This document shows, piece by piece, positions 54,453 to 62,678 of a stretch of DNA of 64,000 nucleotides (positions are counted from its first letter, which is position 1; each line of letters begins with the position of its first letter). Source of the DNA: CAWGJF01 sp963715745. Lineage in GTDB: Bacteria > Bacteroidota > Ignavibacteria > Ignavibacteriales > Ignavibacteriaceae. Location of the stretch: assembly GCA_963715745.1 (NCBI GenBank), contig OY970271.1, positions 992,001-1,056,000 of the forward strand. Direction: 5' to 3'. Made by a program: the position numbers and the translations under genes. Below the pieces are notes generated by a model. It had not been told where the DNA came from, did not search any database, and was given only the letters and a program-made list of their open reading frames with translations.

Positions 54453-55344
54453 AAAAAGAATTTTGATCACCGGTGCTAACGGTATGTTAGGACAACGAGC
54501 AACTGCGTTTTTTTCCCGTCTGCAAAATATTGAATTGCTTTCCACTTCGGTCGAGCCAGATGCCTTTAATGACATTACAGAATATAAACAATGCGATATA
54601 ACAGACAGAGCAGAATTTAAAAAACTTATTTTCGATTTTTGTCCTGATTTTATTGTTCACACCGCTGCATTTACAAATGTTGATTTAAGTGAAAGTGAGC
54701 GGGAAACGGCATGGCGAACAAATGTGAAAGCCGTTGAATACATTTCTGAAGTTGCAAGAGTAATTGACGCTCATATAATTCACATATCCACCGATTATAT
54801 TTTTGATGGGAAAAATGGTCCGTATAGTGAAAAGGCAAAACCAAATCCAATCGGGTATTATGGTAGAACAAAATTAGCTAGTGAAAATGTGCTTAAATTG
54901 AGTGGTGCAATTTTTACAGTTTTAAGAACAAATGTCCTTTATGGTGTTGCAGAAAACAGCAGACCTGATTTTGTCCGATGGGTTGTTGATTCACTAAGTA
55001 ATAGTAAAAAAATTAATATTGTTACTGACCAGATTAATAATCCAACTTTTCTTGATGATCTTGTACAGGCAATAAGCAAAATTATAGAATTTCGTAAACC
55101 CGGTATTTTCAATGTTGGCGGGCAGGAATTCTTATCGAGATTTGAATTCACTCAAAGAATTGCTGACTATTTTAATCTTGATAAAAATTTGATTCAACCC
55201 ATTTTAACTGAAGAATTGAAACAGCCAGCACGAAGACCATTAAATTCCGGACTTATAATTTTGAAGGCAGAAAGCGAACTTGGCTATAAGCCACATTCAA
55301 TTGAAGAATCATTTTCAGTTATGAAAAAAGTTTTAATAGCATGA
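54424..55344 (+). CDS. RmlD-like dTDP-4-dehydrorhamnose reductase family protein
   Basis: A 306-residue extended short-chain dehydrogenase. The NAD(P) motif RILITGANGMLGQRA is at residues 12-26. VHTAAFTNVDLSE, HISTDYIFDGKNGPYSE and the YGRTKLASE catalytic Tyr-x3-Lys follow, as in RmlD. The rmlA/B/C genes are not nearby, so it may act on another nucleotide sugar. The start ATG lies inside the kinase gene, and the stop overlaps the GH13 gene. Confidence 0.85.
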   Translation: MMTYHKDFIKKRILITGANGMLGQRATAFFSRLQNIELLSTSVEPDAFNDITEYKQCDITDRAEFKKLIFDFCPDFIVHTAAFTNVDLSESERETAWRTNVKAVEYISEVARVIDAHIIHISTDYIFDGKNGPYSEKAKPNPIGYYGRTKLASENVLKLSGAIFTVLRTNVLYGVAENSRPDFVRWVVDSLSNSKKINIVTDQINNPTFLDDLVQAISKIIEFRKPGIFNVGGQEFLSRFEFTQRIADYFNLDKNLIQPILTEELKQPARRPLNSGLIILKAESELGYKPHSIEESFSVMKKVLIA

Positions 55345-57155
55345 AAAAATTGTTACTTATTCTTTTCTTAATCAGTTCCATACCGTTTGCTCAAAATAAA
55401 TTTCCAGAATGGGCTGATGGAATTGTCTGGTACCAGATATTTCCTGAAAGATTTGCAAACGGAGACACAACAAATGATCCAGAAGCTGAAAAAGTTTTTG
55501 CAGATTCAAAATCGATTCCTGAAAACTGGAGAGTAAGAAAATGGACAAGCAATTGGTTTTCAGAAGATGAGTGGGAGAAAAAACTTGGCGGAAATGTGCG
55601 GAATCATATGTATGAAAGAAGATACGGCGGAGACATACAGGGAATAATTGATCACCTGGATTATTTAAAGGATTTAGGAGTTGGGGCAATTTATTTCAAT
55701 CCTGTTTTTGATGCAGTTTCACTTCACAAATATGATGGATCAACTTATCATCATATAGATACTAACTTCGGACCAGATCCCAAAGGAGACAGGAAATTAA
55801 TTGAAAGTGAAAAACCTGATGAACCAAAAAGCTGGGTGTGGACATCAGCAGATAAATTATTTTTAAAATTAATTGATGAAATTCATAAAAGAGGAATGAG
55901 AATAATTATTGATGGTGTTTTTAATCACACCGGCAGACAATTTTGGGCTTTTAAAGATATCGTAAAAAACCAGGAGAATTCTCCTTACAAAAATTGGTAC
56001 AGAGTAAAAAGTTTTGATGATCCAAGCACACCGCAAAATGAATTTGACTATAAAGGATGGTGGGGAGCAAAGTCTTTGCCGGAATTTAACAGAACTGAAA
56101 ACGACCTTTATCCCGGACCAAAGCAGTACATTTTCCATTCAACTCAAAGGTGGATGGATCCTGATAGTGATGGCGACCCTTCAGATGGAATAGATGGCTG
56201 GAGACTTGATGTGGCAAGAGAAGTTCCGATGGGATTCTGGAAAGATTGGAACAAGCTTGTAAAAACTTCAAATCCTGAAGCAATTATTATTGGTGAGCTT
56301 TGGGAACTTTCGCCTGATTTTGTTTCAGCAGATGGCCCGTTCGATGCTCTAATGAATTACAACTTCGCTTTTGCAGTTAATGATTTTTTCATAGCTGATA
56401 AATCAAAAATTACAGCACAGGAATTTTTTGACAAATTAAATGAAGTTAGAAAAGCATACCCACCTGAAAATTTAAACCTACTGCAAATTCTTGTTGACAG
56501 CCACGACACCGATCGCCTTTCTTCAATGATTAAAAACCCTGACCGGAAATATGATCATGATGGAAATGAAGGAAATAAAAATTACGATCCCGGAAAACCG
56601 TCAGAAAAAGATTATGAACTTCAAAAATTAATTCTTACATTTCAAATGACATACCAGGGTTCGCCGATGATTTATTATGGTGATGAAGTTGGAATGTGGG
56701 GTGCAGATGATCCGCACGACAGGAAACCAATGGTTTGGGCTGACAAAAAGTATGACGACGAAATAATTGATTCATCATCAGGCTTTCATAAAGGTTTTGG
56801 AGATTATACGGTTGAACAGAATAAAAATCTTCTTGAGTTTTATAAAAAGTTTATCTCTATCAGAAATAAATATCCCTGCCTGCAAAAAGGAGGTGTAAAA
56901 TTTTTATATGAAGATTCAACTAGTCCGGTTTTTGTTTTTGAAAGGAAATTTGATGAACGAAGAATGATTGTCGCATTTAACTTAAGTGGAACTTTTCAAA
57001 TAATTAATCTGAAACTTGATTTTAAAAATATTGAATACCAGGAGTTGCTTTCTGATGAAACCGGGAACATCTTTTCGGAGGAAAATAAATCCGAAATGGT
57101 GATTACTCTTAATCCAGAATCATTTAAAATATTCAAACTGAAAGTTGCTGATTGA
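55341..57155 (+). CDS. Exported GH13 alpha-amylase-family enzyme
   Basis: A 604-residue glycoside hydrolase with signal peptide (MKKLLLILFLISSIPFAQ). Catalytic regions: IIIDGVFNHTG, DGWRLDVAREVP with nucleophile Asp290, IIGELWELS with acid Glu319, and LVDSHDTDR with Asp389. It is a close paralogue of the lipoprotein GH13 at 24304 (shared WYQIFPERF, MYERRYGGDIQGIIDHLDYL-like and DPDSDGDPSDGIDGWRLD-like blocks), but it lacks the lipobox. The start overlaps the upstream stop by four bases (ATGA), so it is in the kinase/reductase operon. Likely acts on maltodextrins. Confidence 0.93.
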   Translation: MKKLLLILFLISSIPFAQNKFPEWADGIVWYQIFPERFANGDTTNDPEAEKVFADSKSIPENWRVRKWTSNWFSEDEWEKKLGGNVRNHMYERRYGGDIQGIIDHLDYLKDLGVGAIYFNPVFDAVSLHKYDGSTYHHIDTNFGPDPKGDRKLIESEKPDEPKSWVWTSADKLFLKLIDEIHKRGMRIIIDGVFNHTGRQFWAFKDIVKNQENSPYKNWYRVKSFDDPSTPQNEFDYKGWWGAKSLPEFNRTENDLYPGPKQYIFHSTQRWMDPDSDGDPSDGIDGWRLDVAREVPMGFWKDWNKLVKTSNPEAIIIGELWELSPDFVSADGPFDALMNYNFAFAVNDFFIADKSKITAQEFFDKLNEVRKAYPPENLNLLQILVDSHDTDRLSSMIKNPDRKYDHDGNEGNKNYDPGKPSEKDYELQKLILTFQMTYQGSPMIYYGDEVGMWGADDPHDRKPMVWADKKYDDEIIDSSSGFHKGFGDYTVEQNKNLLEFYKKFISIRNKYPCLQKGGVKFLYEDSTSPVFVFERKFDERRMIVAFNLSGTFQIINLKLDFKNIEYQELLSDETGNIFSEENKSEMVITLNPESFKIFKLKVAD

Positions 57156-57934
57156 ATCCACTCTTTGAAAAATACGAAGCCTTCATTTTTGATCTCGATG
57201 GCACTGTTTACAGGGGTTCCCAATTAATTCCGGATGCAGATACTGCAATTAATCGCTTAAAGGAATTAAATAAAAAGATGGTTTTCATTTCCAACAAAAC
57301 AACCGGAAGTGTAAAAGACTATTATGAATTTCTTTCAGAAAGGGGATTAAAAATTTGTGAAAATGAAATTGTTAATGCGACTATTGTAATCAAAAAATAT
57401 CTTAAAAATAATTATCCGGGAAAAACATTCTATGCAATTGCTGAAAAAATATTTATCGATGAAATTTCGGACTCAGGATTAAATTTTTCTGAAAATCCTG
57501 AAAATATTGAAATAGTTATTATTACACTTGATAGAACACTGAATTACAGTAAGCTTGAAATAGCTGCACGTGCATTAGAAAACGGGGCAAAGTTTTTTGC
57601 AGCAAATATTGACGACACCTGTCCTGTTGACGATGGAGAAGTTCTGGATGCCGGTTCAACAATTTCAGCACTGGAAAAGCGGACACACAGCAAGCTTGAA
57701 CTTCATTTCGGTAAACCTTCAGAATTTATGTTTGAAGAAATAAAAAATAACCTGAATTCGGATCTGACAAAAACTCTGCTTATTGGTGACAGGCTTGAAA
57801 CTGATATTGCTCTCGGTGCTAAATTCGGAATTGATACTGCTCTCGTTTCAACCGGCGTTAAGCATTTTCAAAACAATTCAAATGGTTATTCGCCCACTTA
57901 TCATATAAATTCAATCGCTGATCTGATTAAGTAG
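57152..57934 (+). CDS. HAD-IIA family phosphatase (NagD-like)
   Basis: A 260-residue cytoplasmic hydrolase. The motifs are FIFDLDGTVYRG (nucleophile and second Asp, residues 12-23), VFISNKTTGS (motif II), and LLIGDRLETDIALGAKFGID (motif IV), with a C2a cap between. NagD-like enzymes remove phosphate from small sugar or nucleotide phosphates; the exact substrate is unknown. It starts with TTG overlapping the GH13 stop and closes the four-gene overlapping operon. Confidence 0.9.
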   Translation: MNPLFEKYEAFIFDLDGTVYRGSQLIPDADTAINRLKELNKKMVFISNKTTGSVKDYYEFLSERGLKICENEIVNATIVIKKYLKNNYPGKTFYAIAEKIFIDEISDSGLNFSENPENIEIVIITLDRTLNYSKLEIAARALENGAKFFAANIDDTCPVDDGEVLDAGSTISALEKRTHSKLELHFGKPSEFMFEEIKNNLNSDLTKTLLIGDRLETDIALGAKFGIDTALVSTGVKHFQNNSNGYSPTYHINSIADLIK

Positions 57935-58016
57935 AAAATTAATCTTACCTTTAAAAAGTATCACAACCTTTCTTTTGTATCTTAGGTCTAATTAGCAGTA
58001 AATAAAAAAGAAACTA

Positions 58017-58604
58017 ATGGCTTTTAGCGATAAAGAATTAATACTTAAAGCTGTGGAAAATGATCAGTCAGCTTTTCAGGAACTGGTTTACAGATACGAT
58101 AGAGCAGTATTGTCAATTGCATTGAAATATTCTAAGGATCAGGACGAAGCAAAAGACATTTACCAGGAAGTTTTTATAAGAGTATTTAAAGGATTGAAAA
58201 AGTTTCAGTTTCAGAGTGAGTTTTCAACCTGGCTGTTTAGAATCACAACAAATGTTTGTCTTACTTATGTTTCAAGAAAAAAGAGTCATCCAAAATTATC
58301 AGAATTTGAAAATGATCAATCAGAAAATTTTGATGTAATGAATCGCGAAGAATTAATATATGATGGAATTTCTCCGGAAGATGAAGCAGCGGGTAATGAT
58401 GTTAGCGAAATTGTTAACGCAGCAGTAGAAAGCTTATCACCAAAACAAAAAATGACTTTTGTTTTAAAACATTATGAAGGATATAAAATCAGAGAAATTT
58501 CAGAAATTCTGGGGTGTAAAGAAGGTACAGTTAAAAAATACTTATTTGATGCAGTTAAAAATTTAAGAAAAAAACTAGGGCCTGTACTTGCAGTGCAGGA
58601 ATAA
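58017..58604 (+). CDS. ECF-type RNA polymerase sigma factor
   Basis: A 195-residue sigma factor. Region 2: FQELVYRYDRAVLSIALKYS, DEAKDIYQEVFIRVFKGLKK, FSTWLFRITTNVCLTYVSRK. Region 4: LSPKQKMTFVLKHYEGYKIR and CKEGTVKKYLFDAVKNLRKK. It is followed 12 bases later by a zinc-finger membrane anti-sigma gene and then a DUF4097-like surface protein gene, a three-gene operon. Confidence 0.93.
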   Translation: MAFSDKELILKAVENDQSAFQELVYRYDRAVLSIALKYSKDQDEAKDIYQEVFIRVFKGLKKFQFQSEFSTWLFRITTNVCLTYVSRKKSHPKLSEFENDQSENFDVMNREELIYDGISPEDEAAGNDVSEIVNAAVESLSPKQKMTFVLKHYEGYKIREISEILGCKEGTVKKYLFDAVKNLRKKLGPVLAVQE

Positions 58605-58616
58605 CCGGGAGCAATT

Positions 58617-59573
58617 ATGGAACACAATAAATATAGATTACTTGTTCAATCTTCATTGCTTGGTGAACTTTCGGAAGACGAACAAAAAATTTTAGTTGAA
58701 CATTTAAAAACCTGTCCTGATTGCAGGAAAGATCTCGAACAGCAACAGGAAATACTTTCATTGATTAACAAACAAAGACAGCCTGAAGTAAATGAAAATC
58801 TTCTTCGGGAAGCAAGAGCTCAGCTAAGGGGGGCACTTCGTTCACAGTCTGTTCAAAATAAATGGTCTTTCCTGGAAAGATTTACTTCCTTAATTGCAAC
58901 GCCACCAAGACTTGCTTTAGGTGCATTAGCCCTTTTACTAATCGGAATTTTTATCGGTAACCTGATTTTTAATAAAGTTGATAGCAATGATTTTATACAG
59001 GGAAATAACAACATCAAAGAAGCTAAATTCTCCGGATTACAAACAGACGTAAGAATAAGGAATGTAAGTTTTATCGATGCAGATGCAAGTGATGGACAAA
59101 TTGAATTTACTTTTGAAGCTGTCAAGCCTGTTCACATAAAAGGAAAAGTTGACGATCCTATGATCCAGAGTGTTTTAACATATTCAATGCTGAATGAGCA
59201 AAATCCCGGTTCAAGATTAAATTCACTAAATGCGATTTATTCTGATAATAAAGTTTCTGTTGATAATGATTTTAAAAATGCTCTTCTGAATGTTATGACA
59301 TCAGATAATAACCCGGGCATAAGGAGGGAAGCATTTAAATTAATATCACAGTTTGATTATGAACCGGAAATAAAAGATGCATTGCTTTATGTTTTATTGA
59401 ATGATTCAAGTTCTGCCTTACGTATAGATGCTCTGAACTATTTAATAAAAGCAGCTAAGAGTGGAGCCACATTGAATGATCAGGAAATAAAAACGGTAAA
59501 AGAAAAAGTACTGGTTGATAACAATAACTACATCCGATTAAAAACAAAAACTTTATTAGAGGAGTACAACTAA
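58617..59573 (+). CDS. Membrane anti-sigma factor with zinc finger and HEAT-like repeats
   Basis: A 318-residue protein. The N-terminal zinc-finger anti-sigma motif is HLKTCPDCRKDL (residues 30-41). One membrane segment follows at about 100-118 (LALGALALLLIGIFIGNLIF). The C-terminal, extracytoplasmic part at about 180-318 has HEAT-like helical repeats (ALLNVMTSDNNPGIRREAFK, ALLYVLLNDSSSALRIDALN). The arrangement predicts a sensor outside and a sigma-binding domain inside. The upstream gene is its cognate ECF sigma factor. The next gene starts one base after the stop. Confidence 0.87.
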   Translation: MEHNKYRLLVQSSLLGELSEDEQKILVEHLKTCPDCRKDLEQQQEILSLINKQRQPEVNENLLREARAQLRGALRSQSVQNKWSFLERFTSLIATPPRLALGALALLLIGIFIGNLIFNKVDSNDFIQGNNNIKEAKFSGLQTDVRIRNVSFIDADASDGQIEFTFEAVKPVHIKGKVDDPMIQSVLTYSMLNEQNPGSRLNSLNAIYSDNKVSVDNDFKNALLNVMTSDNNPGIRREAFKLISQFDYEPEIKDALLYVLLNDSSSALRIDALNYLIKAAKSGATLNDQEIKTVKEKVLVDNNNYIRLKTKTLLEEYN

Positions 59574-59574
59574 A

Positions 59575-60702
59575 ATGAAACTAAAAATTAAATCCAATTT
59601 TATTCTTGTTGCATTATTCCTGTTTGTTGCCACACTGAATGCACAAGTTACAAAAGAAGCAACCTTTAAAGTTAGCAAAGGAGATATTCTTGAAGCCTCT
59701 TTAAGTCAGGGAAATATTAATATCTCCACAAACAGCGGGGGTGAAGTAAAGGTAACAGCAAAGAATATTCTTAGCGGCGAAGTGAAAATGCTGACAATGG
59801 AACAGAAAGCAGGAAAAATAGAAATTAAATTCAGAGGTGATGATTCGGATGAATTTGAACTTGATATGTCAATCCCTTCAACATTAAATCTTGACCTATC
59901 ATCCGGTGGTGGCAATGTTTCTGTTACAGGAAATATAGAAGGAAAAGTTGATGTTTCCACAGGAGGCGGAAATATTACTCTTCAAAAAATAAATGGTACT
60001 GCCGATCTTTCAACTGGTGGAGGGACAATTATTACAGGCGATATTAATGGTAATGCAGATCTATCAACCGGAGGTGGGGAAATTAAAGCTGGTACTATAA
60101 ATGGAACAGCAGATTTAAGCACCGGCGGTGGAAATATTTATGTTGAGTCAATTTCAAATTCCGCGGATGTATCCACTGCTGGTGGAAATATTTTTGTAAA
60201 AAATGTTGGTGGTTCTGCGGATCTTTCAACAGGCGGAGGGAATATTCAAATTTCAGAAATTTCCGGAAGTGCAGATGTTTCTACAGGTGGAGGCAACATT
60301 ACCCTCGAAAGTGCGAGTGGAAAAGTTGAAGTTAGTTCTGGTGCAGGCAATGTTGAATTAAAAAATATTAAAGGTTCTATTGATGCAAGCACCGGTTCGG
60401 GAACAATTACATCTTATCTCCAGCCTGATGGAAAAAGCAACAGTGAGCTGAGCACAGGTATGGGTTCGATAATTTTATACGTGCCGGAAAATGCTAAAGC
60501 AACAATTGTTGCTACAATTCCTTCAATGATGTGGGGTTCGGATAAGGATGAACTTAAAAATATTAAATCAGATTTTGAACCGACAACAATCGACAGAAAA
60601 GGGGAGCCGAGACAGATCAAGGTAACATATGTTTTGAATGGCGGTGGAAGTACAATTGAATTATCAACCGGGATGGGAAAAATAGAGATCAGGAAAAAAT
60701 AA
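59575..60702 (+). CDS. Exported DUF4097-like beta-solenoid protein with LSTGGG repeats
   Basis: A 375-residue exported protein (signal peptide to about residue 23). Residues about 105-275 are a run of about ten short repeats with the core D-L/V-STGGGNI, each about 17 residues long (DLSTGGGNI..., DVSTGGGNI...). They predict a beta-helix. The flanking sequence (IEIKFRGDDSDEFELDMSIP, KATIVATIPS) fits the DUF4097/adhesin-like family. Likely an envelope or surface protein whose expression is controlled by the adjacent ECF sigma/anti-sigma pair. Confidence 0.85.
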   Translation: MKLKIKSNFILVALFLFVATLNAQVTKEATFKVSKGDILEASLSQGNINISTNSGGEVKVTAKNILSGEVKMLTMEQKAGKIEIKFRGDDSDEFELDMSIPSTLNLDLSSGGGNVSVTGNIEGKVDVSTGGGNITLQKINGTADLSTGGGTIITGDINGNADLSTGGGEIKAGTINGTADLSTGGGNIYVESISNSADVSTAGGNIFVKNVGGSADLSTGGGNIQISEISGSADVSTGGGNITLESASGKVEVSSGAGNVELKNIKGSIDASTGSGTITSYLQPDGKSNSELSTGMGSIILYVPENAKATIVATIPSMMWGSDKDELKNIKSDFEPTTIDRKGEPRQIKVTYVLNGGGSTIELSTGMGKIEIRKK

Positions 60703-60886
60703 AATTCATTTCTTAGCCTAATTTTTCACGGGAATTTGAGTCAAAGAATAATCTGTTTGGAGGCTCAATTTTCCTATTATATTTTAGTTTAATATATCAA
60801 TTCATAATTATTTCCTATCTGTTCACATATCATTTCTTATAAATTAAAAGTTGGTTACTTTTGCAATTACAATTAGAATTTTATCT

Positions 60887-60960
60887 GCCCACGTAGCTCA
60901 GTAGGATAGAGCGTCGGTTTCCTAAACCGCAGGTCGGAGGTTCGAATCCTCTCGTGGGTA
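60887..60960 (+). tRNA. tRNA-Arg (anticodon CCT)
   Basis: A 74-base cloverleaf: acceptor GCCCACG/CGTGGGT, D-arm GCTC...GAGC, anticodon loop TTCCTAA with CCT at 60921-60923 (reads AGG), T-arm GGAGG-TTCGAAT-CCTCT, discriminator A. The terminal CCA is not encoded. Confidence 0.93.
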
Positions 60961-61195
60961 CAAATTAATAGTGTAGTTTTGAGAATTTACTTCTATAGAT
61001 TTTTTCCCCTTTCAATAAAACCTACCAGCAACAAAATTTAAAAAGTTGTCAATATTATTTACTGCTGACTAATATTAGCCATTAGCATTTTATCCATCAT
61101 TGTTTCTATCTATTCTGCTTAAAAAATGGATTTATTCTACTGGTATGGATTTCGAGTAATCAAGCACAATTGAAATAAAAATAAGTGGGAGAACA

Positions 61196-61528
61196 ATGGA
61201 AAACATATTAAGTCCTGACATATTTTCTCTGGAAAATGAGTTGATAGATACTTCCAGGCACCTGGTTAATAATATTAAAAATATGGAAAATATTGTTAAG
61301 GCCAGGATAATGATTAACGGTGAAGAGTATGAAAACGCCATTAATGCACTAAAGGAAGTGCTTGATGATGATCCTAATAATATTGAGGCATTAAATGATA
61401 TATCTGTAGCATACATACTTAACGGGAATTCCCTAACAGCAATGAGTATTATTTATAGAGTGCTTGAGCTGGATCAGAATAATGATATAGCATTTGATAA
61501 TCTTAATTACCTAAAAGCAAGACAGTAA
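61196..61528 (+). CDS. Small TPR-repeat protein
   Basis: A 110-residue cytoplasmic protein. Residues about 48-105 contain one and a half TPR repeats (ALKEVLDDDPNNIEALNDIS, LTAMSIIYRVLELDQNNDIA); the N-terminal half is helical. GTGGGAGAA lies just upstream of ATG 61196. It probably mediates protein-protein contact; the partner is unknown. It stands alone between a tRNA and a histidine-kinase pair. Confidence 0.75.
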   Translation: MENILSPDIFSLENELIDTSRHLVNNIKNMENIVKARIMINGEEYENAINALKEVLDDDPNNIEALNDISVAYILNGNSLTAMSIIYRVLELDQNNDIAFDNLNYLKARQ

Positions 61529-61583
61529 AACAAAATTGAATATCGAAAATTATATCCATTGATAAATTAGACAAATAAATAAA

Positions 61584-61823
61584 ATGGAATATTGGAATTT
61601 TAAAATTTTAGATAGTAAGGACCAAATAGGGGATAACACACAAAACGAACTGAATCTGGTCAATTCCACGGTGTACTTTCCGGATTACAATGCAGTACAT
61701 TTCTTTTTGTTTAATACAAAAATTAAAAACCTTTTTAGTGCTGCAAACATTTCTGATTTCCAGGGGGGAACACTTCAGAAACACCGAATTGGCACCGGGA
61801 ATACCGGATTATTCCCCCACTAA
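61584..61823 (+). CDS. Possible small protein of unknown function (79 aa)
   Basis: An ORF of 79 codons with ATG 61584 and no recognised homology. Residues such as YWNFKILDSKDQIGDN and YFPDYNAVHFFLFN look protein-like at the start, but the C-terminus (GGTLQKHRIGTGNTGLFPH) does not, and there is no Shine-Dalgarno. If it is not a gene, bases 61529-61970 form a 442-base non-coding region that holds a strong hairpin at 61858-61897. Confidence 0.3.
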   Translation: MEYWNFKILDSKDQIGDNTQNELNLVNSTVYFPDYNAVHFFLFNTKIKNLFSAANISDFQGGTLQKHRIGTGNTGLFPH

Positions 61824-61857
61824 CAGAGTTTAAAGTTTAAATTATTTTCTTGATCAA

Positions 61858-61897
61858 TAGAGATCAGCAGCAATAAGGGGGTAACTGCTGATCTCTA
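61858..61897 (+). terminator. Long 13-bp hairpin, probable terminator or RNA element
   Basis: TAGAGATCAGCAG and its exact complement (61885-61897) around a 14-base loop containing GGGGG. The pyrimidine stretch CTTTCCTTT follows. It separates the upstream small genes from the histidine-kinase gene at 61971; the T run is imperfect. Confidence 0.6.
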
Positions 61898-61970
61898 CTT
61901 TCCTTTACTTCATAAATTAAGTTTATTATCATATATTAAACTATCAATTTTCATTGTCTGCTAATTAATT

Positions 61971-62675
61971 ATGAATAGCAGTAAGGATATACTAAATAAT
62001 AAACTTCAGATATTGGGGAAACTATCTGCCAGCCTCATCCATGAAATCAGAAATCCTGTTTCTGTTATCAAGATGAATCTTGATTACCTGAAAAAAAATG
62101 AAAAGCATTTTTCACAGGAAGTAGTGGAAAGTATTAACACCTGTTCAGAAGCCGCCAGGCGGCTTATTTCCGTTGTTGATAGTTTCTCTGATTTTTCTAA
62201 AAGTCACAAAAAGAGAACTGAATATTGTTCTGTAAATGAAATTTCAAATATTGCTATAAAAATTTTGCAAGCAAAAGCTTCGGAAGTAAACTTGCAGATT
62301 AAAACTGATTTTCAACCAGATCTGCCATCGATAACTTTTCACAAAGATAAATTATTACAAGTATTCCTGAATCTCATAAGCAATGCAATCGAAGCTGGGA
62401 ATAAAAAAAATTATATACAGGTGAATTCATTTGTAAAGAAAGTGAACGGAGAAAAGAAAATATTTTGGGAAGTTGAGGATTTCGGAAAAGGGATAAAAGA
62501 AAATCAGCGTGAAAAAATATTTCAGGATTTTTATACTCGTAAAAAAAACGGGACAGGACTTGGACTTGGTGTATGTAAAAAATTACTTCAAGAGTATAAT
62601 GCAGAAATTGATTTTAAAAGCAAACCTGGGTATGGTTCTAAATTTTTTGTAAAACTTAATCCGAACAGAAAATAA
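61971..62675 (+). CDS. Sensor histidine kinase (HisKA/HATPase, no sensor domain)
   Basis: A 234-residue soluble kinase core. H-box SLIHEIRNPVSVIKM with His24; N-box FLNLISNAIEAG; G1 EDFGKGI; G2 GTGLGLGVCKKLL. There is no membrane or sensor domain, so it receives its signal from another protein, or is a NtrB-like core. The NtrC-type response regulator gene begins three bases after its stop, making a two-component pair. Confidence 0.93.
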   Translation: MNSSKDILNNKLQILGKLSASLIHEIRNPVSVIKMNLDYLKKNEKHFSQEVVESINTCSEAARRLISVVDSFSDFSKSHKKRTEYCSVNEISNIAIKILQAKASEVNLQIKTDFQPDLPSITFHKDKLLQVFLNLISNAIEAGNKKNYIQVNSFVKKVNGEKKIFWEVEDFGKGIKENQREKIFQDFYTRKKNGTGLGLGVCKKLLQEYNAEIDFKSKPGYGSKFFVKLNPNRK

Positions 62676-62678
62676 TAA

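Noticed and set aside
59960..60400. Regular repeats in the LSTGGG gene as a possible CRISPR or tandem-repeat array
   Set aside because: The repeats are in-frame protein repeats with varied DNA sequence, and there are no conserved spacer/repeat units.
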